From contig NZ_JAENHL010000004.1 in NCBI RefSeq assembly GCF_016595235.1, forward strand, positions 276,343 to 340,342: a DNA stretch of 64,000 bases, given 5' to 3'. The notes under the pieces are model-generated. The model ran no database searches and had not been told where the DNA came from. It saw only the letters and a program-made list of their open reading frames with translations. Source of the DNA: Taklimakanibacter albus. GTDB taxonomy: Bacteria > Pseudomonadota > Alphaproteobacteria > Rhizobiales > Aestuariivirgaceae. Made by a program: the position numbers and the translations under genes. Below, piece after piece: positions 1-8,220 of this stretch (its first letter is position 1; each line of letters begins with the position of its first letter).

Positions 1-839
1 AGACGGGCGTCGTCAGCATCACCATCAATCCCACCAATGTCGGGTTGCTGCCGGTCGAGGACTCGATCCGCGACAGATTCGGCCTCGATTTTTGCATCTG
101 CACCCCTGCCCTTGGCTCAGACCGCAATGGCGCGGAAGCGAGCGACCTGCTGAAGGACTTCGCCTTCCGCGCCGTGGGTGCCGCCGCCGCGGCGCATCTG
201 CGCACCCATCTCGCATCACGTGAGGACGCCATCATCGGTACCGGCTGGGGCCGCACCTTGCAGCAGATGACGCTGCAGCTCGCCGGTGTGCGAGCGCCCA
301 AGGCGCGTTTCATCAGCGTCATGGGCTCGCTCACCGCCAATTCGGCCTACAACCCCTTCGAGGTGGTGCATGCCTTCGCGCGCGCCACCGGTGGTGAAGG
401 TTATGTCATGCCCGTGCCGTTCATCGCCGACAGCGTCGAGGACCGCAAAGTGCTGCTGGCGCAGCGCTCGGTGCAGCAGGCGCTCGAGCTCGGCCGCTCG
501 GCGAGTGTCGCTTATATTTCGATCGGCGAGCTCACCGAAGACTCGCTGCTGCGCCGCCAGAAGATGCTGACCGCCGAGGAAGTCGTCGAATTGCGCGCCG
601 CCGGCGCCGTCGGCGACACCAATGGCATCTTCTTCGACGATGAGGGCCGGGCCGTCGATCATCCGCTCAATCAGCGCACTTTGGCGCTCGGGCTTCAGGA
701 ATTGCACAAGGCCAACGCGGTAGGCCTCATCGCCGGCCAGAGCAAATTACGCGCCGCGCATGCGTTCCTGAAAAGCGGCGCCGCCCGGGGTCTCATCATC
801 GACGGCGATACGGCATTGCTGCTGATGAAGGAGATATAG
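1..839 (+). CDS. SorC/DeoR-family sugar-binding transcriptional regulator, 5' truncated
   Basis: The reading frame is open from the first bases of the window (frame beginning at base 3), so the N-terminal helix-turn-helix lies outside. What remains is about 279 residues of the SorC-type effector-binding domain, a sugar-isomerase-like fold that binds phosphorylated sugars. Family-like landmarks are the opening GVVSITIN stretch, IGTGWGRTLQQM, a central VPFIADS segment, GAVGDTNGIFFDDEG and the closing GLIIDGDTALLLM. It ends in TAG at 837-839. A start at TTG 45 is possible on paper but would cut off the first strand of the domain. The genes it regulates lie upstream of the window. Confidence 0.85.
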   Translation, partial: TGVVSITINPTNVGLLPVEDSIRDRFGLDFCICTPALGSDRNGAEASDLLKDFAFRAVGAAAAAHLRTHLASREDAIIGTGWGRTLQQMTLQLAGVRAPKARFISVMGSLTANSAYNPFEVVHAFARATGGEGYVMPVPFIADSVEDRKVLLAQRSVQQALELGRSASVAYISIGELTEDSLLRRQKMLTAEEVVELRAAGAVGDTNGIFFDDEGRAVDHPLNQRTLALGLQELHKANAVGLIAGQSKLRAAHAFLKSGAARGLIIDGDTALLLMKEI

Positions 840-860
840 GCCGACGCGGCCTTCCAACTT

Positions 861-1056
861 TCTCCCTCCGCCACCGAAGGTGGGGAGGGTGGCGCGCGGA
901 ACGCGCGACGGGTGGGGTGTCTCCACAAAACAGATCCGTCAGGCAGGACACCTGCAACCTCTTCGATCAAATGGATGAGCACTTGTCGGCGGAGAGACCC
1001 CACCCGTCCGCCCTGCGGGCGTCCACCCTCCCCGCGCTGCGCGCAGCGGAGGGAGA
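861..1056. repeat. Pair of inverted GC-rich palindromic repeats
   Basis: Two arms of about 57 bp face each other. Bases 861-917 contain GGGGAGGGTGG and GACGGGTGGGG; bases 998-1056 contain the complements CCCCACCCGTC and CCACCCTCCCC. Each arm also has its own small hairpin. It is a typical noncoding intergenic palindrome of rhizobial genomes, sitting between the convergent regulator gene and rpsD. No gene is supported in 840-1127. Confidence 0.7.
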
Positions 1057-1071
1057 ATCCCCGATTCCCCC

Positions 1072-1102
1072 AAAACAAAAACGGCGGGGAACCCCCCGCC
1101 GT
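1072..1102 (-). terminator. Intrinsic terminator of rpsD
   Basis: Read on the minus strand, ACGGCGGGG and CCCCGCCGT pair around a short loop, followed directly by TTTTTGTTTT. It lies 26 bases beyond the rpsD stop codon. Stem plus U-tract is the classical Rho-independent form. Confidence 0.85.
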
Positions 1103-1127
1103 CTGAAATCTTCGATAACAGAACCGA

Positions 1128-1745
1128 TCAGCGCGAATAATATTCGACGACCAGGTTCGGCTCCATCTGCACCGGATACGGAACATCCGACAGGCCCGGG
1201 ACGCGCGTCAGCTTGGCGACCATGGCCTTGTGATCGGTCTCGACATAATCCGGCACGTCGCGCTCGGCGAGCTGGGTCGCTTCGATGAGGACCGGCAGCT
1301 CCTTTGACTTCTGGCGCACTTCGATGACGTCGCCGGCCTTGATGCGCATGCTGGGGATGGTGACGCGGCGGCCATTCACCTTCACATGGCCGTGGCTCAC
1401 GAACTGGCGCGCGGCGAACATGGTGGAGACGAACTTGGCGCGATAGACGATCGCGTCGAGACGGCGCTCGAGGAGGCCGATGAGATTCTGCGAGGTGTCG
1501 CCGGTCATGCGGGCGGCTTCCGAATAGATGCCGAAGAACTGGCGCTCGGAGATGTTGGCGTAGTAGCCCTTCAGCTTTTGCTTGGCGCGCAGCTGCATGC
1601 CGAAGTCGGAGAGCTTGCCCTTGCGGCGCTGGCCGTGCTGGCCGGGGCCATATTCACGCTTGTTGATCGGGCTCTTGGGGCGGCCCCAGATATTCTGGCC
1701 CATACGGCGGTCGAGTTTGTGCTTGGCTTGCACGCGTTTCGTCAT
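1128..1745 (-). CDS. rpsD: 30S ribosomal protein S4
   Basis: This is a 205-residue primary rRNA-binding protein of the small subunit that nucleates 16S rRNA folding and takes part in decoding accuracy. The N-terminus [20 protein letters not shown] and the stretch [20 protein letters not shown] are diagnostic. The S4 RNA-binding domain covers roughly residues 94-155 ([12 protein letters not shown] to [14 protein letters not shown]). The length and the lack of an N-terminal zinc-cysteine cluster match alphaproteobacterial S4. Start is ATG at 1745 and stop TGA at 1128-1130, followed by a clean terminator. It appears to be a single-gene unit, with a hairpin in its leader. Confidence 0.98.
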   Translation of the reverse strand: MTKRVQAKHKLDRRMGQNIWGRPKSPINKREYGPGQHGQRRKGKLSDFGMQLRAKQKLKGYYANISERQFFGIYSEAARMTGDTSQNLIGLLERRLDAIVYRAKFVSTMFAARQFVSHGHVKVNGRRVTIPSMRIKAGDVIEVRQKSKELPVLIEATQLAERDVPDYVETDHKAMVAKLTRVPGLSDVPYPVQMEPNLVVEYYSR

Positions 1746-1763
1746 TTGGTAGCTCCAAAGTCT

Positions 1764-1794
1764 CGAAATAATAAGGTGGCGGCCGGAAGCCGCC
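1764..1794 (-). promoter_or_regulatory. Hairpin in the rpsD leader, possible attenuator
   Basis: On the minus strand GGCGGC and GCCGCC pair around a 5-base loop (1778-1794) and are followed by ACCTTATTATTT, about 20 bases before the rpsD start. The form is terminator-like. S4 mRNA leaders are autoregulatory in several bacteria, so this could be a control element; it could also be simply a weak terminator. Confidence 0.35.
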
Positions 1795-2005
1795 GGGTTA
1801 TTAAGCGAGCCCTCCTCTGCCGGTTACCCGGCCGACAGGACCTTCGTTTCGCCAAGGAAAACCAGGTCCGCAGGCAAGCAAAAACACGAGACCTTATGTG
1901 GCCCCGTGCTGGGGCAGCATGTAATCCAACAGCTATTTGTTGTCAAATCACCAAATCCGAGCATCGGCCCGAAAAGTGCGCGCGGTTTTCGGGCAAGCCG
2001 ATGCG

Positions 2006-2058
2006 CAAACAAAAGATAGAGCGCCGTGGCGATTCCAACGGAACGCCCTGCGCTCTAT
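2006..2058 (-). terminator. Intrinsic terminator of phaC
   Basis: Perfect 9-base arms ATAGAGCGC (2016-2024) and GCGCTCTAT (2050-2058) flank a 25-base loop. On the minus strand the hairpin is followed by CTTTTGTTTG. It lies 6 bases beyond the phaC stop codon. Confidence 0.7.
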
Positions 2059-2064
2059 GGAAAA

Positions 2065-3873
2065 CTATTCAGCTTTTACAAGCACATAGCTGCCGGGCGC
2101 ATCCTCAAGCGCCGGCAGTTTGCCACTTCCTGGAACCCGGGCCTTCACTTTCTTGCCGGATCTGGGGGTGATCCAGGCGAGCCAGTCGGGCCACCAGGAG
2201 CCCGGATGCTCTGTCGCCCCCTTCAGCCAGTCCTCCAGTGTCGAGGCCCCCTTCTCATTCGTCCAATACTGGTATTTCTGCGCCTCGGGCGGGTTGACGA
2301 CGCCGGCGATATGGCCCGAGCCCGACACCACCATCCGCGTCTCACCGCCGAAATTCTCGGCCAGCCGGAACACCGAGGCGAGCGGCGCGATATGGTCCTC
2401 GCGCGCCGCCAGATTATAGATGGGCAGCTTCACCTTCTTGAGATCGATGCGCACGCCGTCGAGCGTCATCTGCGCATGCGCCAGCCGGTTGTTGAGATAG
2501 CATTCGCGCAGATACTGGCTGTGCACGCCCGCCGGCATGCGGGTCGAATCGCTGTTCCAGTACAGGAGATCGAACGGCATCGGCTCCTTGCCGAGCATGT
2601 AGTTGTTGACGACATAAGACCAGATCAGGTCGTTCGAGCGCAGCATGTTGAAGGCATCCGCCACATGGCGCCCGGCCAGATAGCCCTTGTCCTTCATGCG
2701 CCCTTCGGCCCATTCGATCTGTTCGGTGTCGACGAAGACCTTGAGGTCGCCGGCCTTCTCGAAATCGACCTGGGTGGTGAAGAAGGTGACCGAATTGACC
2801 CGGTCGTCGCCCTTGGCGGCCAGATAGCCGAGCGATGCCGCGACGAGCGAGCCGCCGACGCAATAGCCGATGACATTGGCCTTGGGTGCCGCCGTCGCCT
2901 CGAGCGTCTTGTCGAGCGCGGTGAGGAAGCCGTCCCGCATATAATCGGCGAAGGTCTTGTGGCCGTGTTTCTCGTCCGGATTGACCCACGACACGACGAA
3001 CACGGTGAGCCCCTGCTCGGTCGCCCAGCGCACGAAGGACTTCTTCGGGTTGAGATCGAGGATGTAATATTTGTTGATCCACGGCGGCACGATGAGCAGC
3101 GGGATCTCGGATACGCGCTCGGTCGTCGGTGAATATTGGATGAGCTGGAACGTGTCGTTCTGGAAGACGACCTTGCCCGGCGTCGTGGCCACATTCTTGC
3201 CGAGCTCGAAAGCCGACAAGTCGGTCTGCTTGATGCGCAGCCGGCCCCGGCCGGCCTTGAGATCGGCTTCGAGATTCTTGAGACCCTCGATCAGATTGGC
3301 GCCGTTGCGGGCCAGCGTCGTGCGCAGCACTTCCGGATTGGTGAGCGCGAAATTGGACGGCGACACCGCATTGGTGATCTGGTCGACATAGAAACGGGCT
3401 TTGTGGCGTGTGTGGTCGTCGATGCCGTCGGCATCCTTGACGAGATCTCCCGCCCAACGCGCCGAGAGCAGATAGAACTGCTTGAGGAAGTCGAAGACCG
3501 TGTTCTGCTGCCAGTCCTTGTCGGTGAAGCGTTTGTCGCCGCGCTCAGGCGCCGCGACCGGTCCCACTTCCTCGCCCAGGGCTTTACGCCAGGCCGACTG
3601 CCAGAGCTCGCCATAGCTCGCCCACAGCTTCATCTGGGCGTCCATCAGCTTCTGCGGGTCCGAGGCATAGGATTGGGCGACGGCCCCCAGCGTCTTCATG
3701 ACCTGCTCGGCCGGCGTCACCTGGGACTCGAAAGCGGCCTGCGGGTTGGGCGGCGTTTCCGCCAGATTGCGGGCGATCTGGGCCGCCTGCTCGAAAACTT
3801 TCGCCATGTTCCGCGCGAATTGCGCGGGATCGGCGAGGCGGAAATCGGTCTGCGTGGTCTTACCGTCGTTCAT
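2065..3873 (-). CDS. phaC: Class I poly(3-hydroxyalkanoate) synthase
   Basis: The enzyme polymerises (R)-3-hydroxyacyl-CoA into polyhydroxyalkanoate at the surface of storage granules. The 602-residue length fits class I synthases, which work without a PhaE or PhaR subunit. The catalytic core shows the lipase-like box GYCVGG (Cys near residue 338), the Asp of AAREDHIAPL (near 493) and the His of GSGHIAGVVNPP (near 521). The N-terminal half carries the family segments DWQQNTVFDFLKQFYLL and NPEVLRTTLARNG. I chose ATG at 3873 because GAGG lies 5 bases upstream; a GTG at 3879 would add two residues. No phasin or phaAB genes are adjacent. It is divergent from trmJ. Confidence 0.96.
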   Translation of the reverse strand: MNDGKTTQTDFRLADPAQFARNMAKVFEQAAQIARNLAETPPNPQAAFESQVTPAEQVMKTLGAVAQSYASDPQKLMDAQMKLWASYGELWQSAWRKALGEEVGPVAAPERGDKRFTDKDWQQNTVFDFLKQFYLLSARWAGDLVKDADGIDDHTRHKARFYVDQITNAVSPSNFALTNPEVLRTTLARNGANLIEGLKNLEADLKAGRGRLRIKQTDLSAFELGKNVATTPGKVVFQNDTFQLIQYSPTTERVSEIPLLIVPPWINKYYILDLNPKKSFVRWATEQGLTVFVVSWVNPDEKHGHKTFADYMRDGFLTALDKTLEATAAPKANVIGYCVGGSLVAASLGYLAAKGDDRVNSVTFFTTQVDFEKAGDLKVFVDTEQIEWAEGRMKDKGYLAGRHVADAFNMLRSNDLIWSYVVNNYMLGKEPMPFDLLYWNSDSTRMPAGVHSQYLRECYLNNRLAHAQMTLDGVRIDLKKVKLPIYNLAAREDHIAPLASVFRLAENFGGETRMVVSGSGHIAGVVNPPEAQKYQYWTNEKGASTLEDWLKGATEHPGSWWPDWLAWITPRSGKKVKARVPGSGKLPALEDAPGSYVLVKAE

Positions 3874-3988
3874 GCACACCTCGAGGACACGGAATCCAAT
3901 ATTGACGTAAAATCCAAATCACGCAATCACAGATCGGCGCCGGGAAAATCCCGGTTTCTTCTATACAGGACAGGTTAAGACGACGCCC

Positions 3989-4807
3989 ATGGCAGGCACC
4001 GACAAGACGCGTATTTCTCCCCTGGGGGCGGCCCCGGCGGTCATCCTGGTCAATCCCCAGCTTGGTGAAAATATAGGCACCGCCGCCCGCGCCATGGCCA
4101 ATTTCGGGCTGCATGAGCTGCGCATCGTCGACCCGCGCGACGGCTGGCCCAATGAGCGGGCGCTCAAGACCGCCTCGGGCGCCGACTGGATCATCGAAAA
4201 GGCGACCATCCACGCAACCCTCGAAGACGCGCTCAAGGACCTGACTTACGTCTATGCCACGACGGCGAGGCCGCGCGGCATGATCAAGGAGGTCATGACG
4301 CCGGAACAGGCGGGAACCGACATGCGCCTGAGGATCGGGCGCAGCGAGAAGCTGGCGCTGCTCTTCGGGCGCGAGCGCTGGGGCCTCAACAATGACGAGG
4401 TCTCGCTCGCCGACATGATCATCACCGCTCCCGTCAACCCGGCCTTCGCCTCCCTCAACATCGCCCAGGCGGTCCTCCTCGTCGGCTATGAATGGTACAA
4501 GCACGAGGCGACCACCCTTGGCCACGCGACGCCCGAGCTCCCGGCCCTCGACGGTCCCGGCCTCGTCACCCCCGACACCCGTCCCGCCACCAAGGACGAG
4601 CTTTATGGATTCTTTCACCATATTGAGACTGAATTGGACCAGGCGGGCTTCTTCAAGACCGCCGAGAAAAAGCCAGGAATGATCCGCAACATGCGCAACC
4701 TCTTCGCCCGCGCCGAGCTCACCGAGCAGGAAGTGCGTTCGCTGAGGGGCATGGTCGCGTCGCTCACCCGCGCGCATTTGAAACGGAAAGGCACGACGGA
4801 AGAATGA
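3989..4807 (+). CDS. trmJ: tRNA (cytidine/uridine-2'-O-)-methyltransferase TrmJ-type
   Basis: This SPOUT (SpoU/TrmH) methyltransferase of 272 residues probably methylates the ribose at tRNA position 32 using S-adenosylmethionine. Motif 1 is visible in VNPQLGENIGTAARAMANFG (residues about 17-36), motif 2 in GRERWGLNNDEVSLAD and motif 3 in VNPAFASLNIAQAVLLVGYEW; together these form the trefoil knot. A helical C-terminal part typical of TrmJ follows. The stop codon overlaps the murI start by four bases (ATGA), so the two are translationally coupled. TrmH-family relatives of other specificity are the main alternative. Confidence 0.88.
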   Translation: MAGTDKTRISPLGAAPAVILVNPQLGENIGTAARAMANFGLHELRIVDPRDGWPNERALKTASGADWIIEKATIHATLEDALKDLTYVYATTARPRGMIKEVMTPEQAGTDMRLRIGRSEKLALLFGRERWGLNNDEVSLADMIITAPVNPAFASLNIAQAVLLVGYEWYKHEATTLGHATPELPALDGPGLVTPDTRPATKDELYGFFHHIETELDQAGFFKTAEKKPGMIRNMRNLFARAELTEQEVRSLRGMVASLTRAHLKRKGTTEE

Positions 4808-5625
4808 CAGCGCCTCGCATCCTTCTCTTCGACAGCGGCATGGGCGGCCTCACTGTCGCCTCGGCGGTACGCCAGGCCGAACCTGGAGCGACGCTCATCT
4901 ATGCCGCCGACAACGCCGCCTTTCCCTATGGCGCCTGGGACGAGCCGCAACTCGTCAAGCGCATCGTCGCGGTCATCGGCAAGCTCATCGACGAGACGCG
5001 TCCCGACCTCGTGGTCATCGCCTGCAATACCGCGAGCACCCTGGCGCTCACCGCCTTGCGCGAGCGCTACACGGTGCCGTTCGTCGGCACCGTACCCGCC
5101 ATCAAACCCGCCGCGGAGCAGACCAAGTCCGGCCTCATCGGCGTCCTCGCCACGCCCGGCACCGTCAATCGCGAATATACCAAGACGCTGATCCACACCT
5201 ATGCCTTTCACTGCAAGGTGTTCCTGCACGGCGCCAAACGCCTGGCCGAGATCGCCGAGGCGAAACTCAAAGGCCAGAAAGTCGACCCTGACGAGTTGAA
5301 GCACGAGATCGCCCCGGTCTTCAGGAAGCGCGACCACAAGCAGACCGATGTCGTGGTTCTGGGCTGCACCCACTATCCTCTGCTGCTCGACGAGATGCGC
5401 GCCGTGGCCCCCTGGCCCGTGACCTATATCGATCCGGCGCCGGCCATCGCGCGCCGCGTCAGCGACCTCTTGCGCTCGGCCAAGATGAAGGACGCCCAGA
5501 TGAACGGCGCTGCCGCCCACGGCACCGTCTTCCTCACCTCGGCCCGCGGCCGCGGCAGCGAAAGCCTCGCCGCCTATGCCGCCATGGGCTTCGCTGCGAA
5601 CGAAGTGCTGGATCTGCCGGTTTAA
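4804..5625 (+). CDS. murI: Glutamate racemase
   Basis: The enzyme interconverts L- and D-glutamate to supply D-Glu for peptidoglycan. The 273-residue protein shows DSGMGGLTV (residues 10-18), the first catalytic cysteine in ACNTAS (Cys74) and the second in GCTHYP (Cys188), plus the proton-handling Asp10. The ATG overlaps the end of trmJ by four bases. The gene ends in front of a long palindrome shared with the convergent glpX gene. Confidence 0.96.
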   Translation: MTAPRILLFDSGMGGLTVASAVRQAEPGATLIYAADNAAFPYGAWDEPQLVKRIVAVIGKLIDETRPDLVVIACNTASTLALTALRERYTVPFVGTVPAIKPAAEQTKSGLIGVLATPGTVNREYTKTLIHTYAFHCKVFLHGAKRLAEIAEAKLKGQKVDPDELKHEIAPVFRKRDHKQTDVVVLGCTHYPLLLDEMRAVAPWPVTYIDPAPAIARRVSDLLRSAKMKDAQMNGAAAHGTVFLTSARGRGSESLAAYAAMGFAANEVLDLPV

Positions 5626-5628
5626 CTC

Positions 5629-5731
5629 CCGTCATCCCGGCGAAAGCCGGGACCCATTGAATAAGCGGAAGCGGGCGGCGCTGCCCGCATTGATGGAATT
5701 TTATGGATCCCGGCTTTCGCCGGGATGACGG
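5629..5731. repeat. Long palindromic element between murI and glpX
   Basis: The arms CCGTCATCCCGGCGAAAGCC (from 5629) and its complement GGCTTTCGCCGGGATGACGG (to 5731) form a stem of nearly 29 bp around a 45-base spacer. GTCATCCCGGCGAAAGCCGGGA elements are widespread noncoding palindromes in alphaproteobacteria. Here it separates two convergent genes and may act as a bidirectional terminator. Confidence 0.75.
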
Positions 5732-5748
5732 CTTAGTGTGAGCGCTAC

Positions 5749-6708
5749 TTATTCACCCGCATCGGCGCGGCGGCGGTTCTTGATCCAGCGCACTGTGCCG
5801 GTCGCCGAGCGCATCACCACCGTTTCGGTCGTCACATGCTCGCGGTCGAAACGCACACCGCGCAGGAGCGAGCCGTCGGTGACGCCGGTCGCCGCGAACA
5901 TCACATCGCCCGAAGCCATTTCGTTGAGCGCGAACTTCTTATTGAAGTCGCTGATGCCCATCTTGCGGGCGCGCTCCTTCTGCTCGGCGCTCGAGGTCAC
6001 GAGCCGGCCCTGCATCTGGCCGCCGATGCAGCGCAAGGCTGCCGCCGCCAGCACACCTTCGGGCGCGCCGCCGATGCCCATATAGATATCGATACCGGTC
6101 TCCACCGGATCGGCCGTGTGGATGACGCCCGCCACGTCGCCGTCCGAGATGAGGCGTACCGAGGCACCGGTCTCGCGCACACCCGAGATGATTTTCTCAT
6201 GGCGCGGCCGGTCGAGGATGCAGGCGGTGATCTGCGCCGTGGGAACCCCCTTCGCCTTGGCGAGGCGGGCGATATTCTCCTGCGGCGCATAATCGAGATC
6301 GACGGTGCCTTCCGGATAGCCGCCGCCGATGGCGATCTTGTCCATGTAGGTGTCGGGCGCGTGCAGCAGGCTGCCGCCTTCCGCCATGGCGACGCAGGCG
6401 ATCGAGTTCGGCATCGCCTTGGCGCACAAAGTCGTGCCCTCGAGCGGATCGAGCGCAATGTCGATGCGCCAGCTTTTGCCGCCGCCGACATGCTCGCCGA
6501 TGTAAAGCATCGGCGCTTCGTCGCGCTCGCCTTCGCCGATCACCACGAGACCGTCCATCTCGACGATCGCATTCAGCGCCTGGCGCATCGCATCGACCGC
6601 CGCCTGGTCCGCCAGCTTCTCATCGCCCCTCCCCCGCCAATGCGCCGCGGCGATGGCCGCCGCTTCGGTGACGCGGGCGATCTCGATGGTGAGCATGCGG
6701 TTGAGCAT
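5749..6708 (-). CDS. glpX: Class II fructose-1,6-bisphosphatase
   Basis: It hydrolyses fructose-1,6-bisphosphate to fructose-6-phosphate in gluconeogenesis, with Mn2+ or Mg2+. The 319-residue protein shows metal- and substrate-binding segments VVIGEGERDEAPMLYIGE (residues about 55-72), DPLEGTT (about 88-94) and GIGGAPEGVLAAAALRC. The ribosome site TGGAGG is 7 bases before ATG 6708. The gene starts only 18 bases after hom, and this hom-glpX pairing is a recurrent alphaproteobacterial arrangement. It ends in TAA next to the palindrome. Confidence 0.96.
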   Translation of the reverse strand: MLNRMLTIEIARVTEAAAIAAAHWRGRGDEKLADQAAVDAMRQALNAIVEMDGLVVIGEGERDEAPMLYIGEHVGGGKSWRIDIALDPLEGTTLCAKAMPNSIACVAMAEGGSLLHAPDTYMDKIAIGGGYPEGTVDLDYAPQENIARLAKAKGVPTAQITACILDRPRHEKIISGVRETGASVRLISDGDVAGVIHTADPVETGIDIYMGIGGAPEGVLAAAALRCIGGQMQGRLVTSSAEQKERARKMGISDFNKKFALNEMASGDVMFAATGVTDGSLLRGVRFDREHVTTETVVMRSATGTVRWIKNRRRADAGE

Positions 6709-6726
6709 CAGTTTTCCTCCAGGTGT

Positions 6727-8022
6727 TCAGAGCCGTTCGATACGGATGGTGCGGGGTTTCGAGGCGACATGGCCGTCTCTTTCGATCCGGCTCAGAGCCT
6801 GTCGCATGGACGAATCGAGTGTCTTATGTGTGACGAGCATGAATGACGCAATGGCACCTTCCTTGGCGGGCGCGCGCTGCACGATGCTCTCGATCGAGAT
6901 CTTTTCGTCCGCCAGCACCTTGGCGATCGCCGCGACCGCACCCGGCTTGTCATAGAGCTCGAGTGCTACGTAATAGCCGCCCTCATGGGCGCGCTTCGGC
7001 GCCGCTTTGTATTTGCGCAATTCCTTGGCCGGCACGCCGAAAGCGGGGCGCAGATTGCCACGCGCGATGTCGACGATATCGCCGAGCACGGCCGACGCGG
7101 TCGGATGCGCGCCGGCGCCGCGGCCTTCGAGCATGAGATCGCCGGCGAAATCATTATGCACTACGACGGCGTTGAAGACGCCATCGGTGTCGGCGACCGG
7201 CGAACCCTTGGGCACCAATGTCGGATGCACGCGCTGCTCGATGCCTTCTCCGCTCGCGACCGCGACGCCGAGCAGCTTGATCTTGAAGCCCATCTCGCCG
7301 GCATTGCGGATGTCGGCGAGCGTCACCGCCTCGATGCCTTCGATGTCGATCGCGGCGACATTCACTTCCGTGCCGAAAGCCAGCGAGGTCAGGATGGCGA
7401 GCTTGTGCGCCGTGTCGAAGCCGCCGATATCGAAGGTGGGATCGGCCTCGGCATAGCCCAGCTCCTGCGCTTCCTTCAGCACATCGGCGAAGCTCCTGCC
7501 TTCTTGCGCCATCTTGGTCAGGATGTAGTTGCAGGTGCCGTTGAGAATGCCGAACACTTTGGCGGTCTGGTTGCCGGCCAGCGCCTCGCGCATCGTTTTT
7601 ACGATCGGGATGCCGCCCGCGACCGAGGCTTCGAAATTGAGCGCTATGCCCTTGTCGTCGGCGAGCTTGGCGAGACCCGCGCCGTGATGGGCGAGCAGCG
7701 CCTTGTTGGCGGTGACGACCGGCTTGCCGGCCTGGAGCGCCGCCGTGACGGCGGCCTTCGCCGGATCTCCGTCGCCGCCCATCAGCTCGACGAAGACGTC
7801 GATCTTGTCCGATTTGGCGAGCGCCACCGGATCGTCGAACCAGGCGAGCTTGCTCAGGTCATGGCCGCGGTTCTTGGCCTTGTCGCGAGCCGAAACGGCC
7901 GTGATCTCGACCGGGCGTCCAGCCCGGCGCGCGACCAGCGCCCCATGCTTCGCCAGAAGGTCCAGAAGGCCGGTTCCGACCGTTCCGAGGCCCGCCACAC
8001 CCAGTTTCAGAGAATTCGCCAT
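6727..8022 (-). CDS. hom: Homoserine dehydrogenase
   Basis: The NAD(P)H-dependent enzyme reduces aspartate-4-semialdehyde to homoserine for threonine and methionine synthesis. The 431-residue protein has the Rossmann loop GVAGLGTVGTGLL near residues 8-20, the catalytic domain with NGTCNYILTKM and GYAEADPTFDIGGFDTAHK, and a C-terminal ACT domain (ALELYDKPGAVAAIAKVLA, about 350-425) expected to mediate threonine feedback. I set the start at ATG 8022 (MANSLKLGVAG); a longer frame to 8085 adds 21 residues without family character. It is first in a two-gene operon with glpX. metA lies at the other end of the window. Confidence 0.95.
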   Translation of the reverse strand: MANSLKLGVAGLGTVGTGLLDLLAKHGALVARRAGRPVEITAVSARDKAKNRGHDLSKLAWFDDPVALAKSDKIDVFVELMGGDGDPAKAAVTAALQAGKPVVTANKALLAHHGAGLAKLADDKGIALNFEASVAGGIPIVKTMREALAGNQTAKVFGILNGTCNYILTKMAQEGRSFADVLKEAQELGYAEADPTFDIGGFDTAHKLAILTSLAFGTEVNVAAIDIEGIEAVTLADIRNAGEMGFKIKLLGVAVASGEGIEQRVHPTLVPKGSPVADTDGVFNAVVVHNDFAGDLMLEGRGAGAHPTASAVLGDIVDIARGNLRPAFGVPAKELRKYKAAPKRAHEGGYYVALELYDKPGAVAAIAKVLADEKISIESIVQRAPAKEGAIASFMLVTHKTLDSSMRQALSRIERDGHVASKPRTIRIERL

Positions 8023-8094
8023 GATGCCCAATCGAGGATTTGATAATGCGGCCGCCCTTATGGCGGGAACCGTGCCCGATGGCAAGAAAGGCCC

Positions 8095-8220
8095 CTATAG
8101 ACCGAGGAAAAGCCGGATGACCATGGCTGCTGCCCCAACGGCCACTATGCCGGCCGCCCAGAGAAGCACGAACCACAGGATTCGCTGACGCCAGAGGGGC
8201 CCGGGCTGTTCCGTTCTCAA
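8095..8220 (-). CDS. DUF2474 small membrane protein, last gene of the bd oxidase operon
   Basis: This is a 41-residue protein with one transmembrane helix (ILWFVLLWAAGIVAVGAAAM, residues 14-33) after a basic N-terminus MRTEQPGPLWRQR. It matches the DUF2474 type found behind cyanide-insensitive bd oxidase genes. It is probably an accessory subunit comparable in role to CydX, although this is inferred from position. The TTG start at 8218-8220 overlaps the TGA stop of cydB, so translation is coupled. No ATG exists in frame at a usable place, which makes the gene easy to miss. Confidence 0.8.
   Translation of the reverse strand: MRTEQPGPLWRQRILWFVLLWAAGIVAVGAAAMVIRLFLGL

Larger units (their letters stand above)
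1746..2064. other. Intergenic region rpsD-phaC, no gene seen
   Basis: This 319-base gap holds the leader of rpsD and, at its far end, the phaC terminator. Short open frames crossing it have no initiation signal or family resemblance. A promoter for rpsD must lie here, but I could not pick a convincing -35/-10 pair. Confidence 0.6.

Noticed and set aside
917-1288. Short plus-strand frames near rpsD
   Set aside because: They cover the palindromic repeat and terminator and overlap rpsD antisense; no ribosome site.
2026-3978. Open frames on the plus strand across phaC
   Set aside because: They are shadows of phaC, whose catalytic triad is intact on the other strand.
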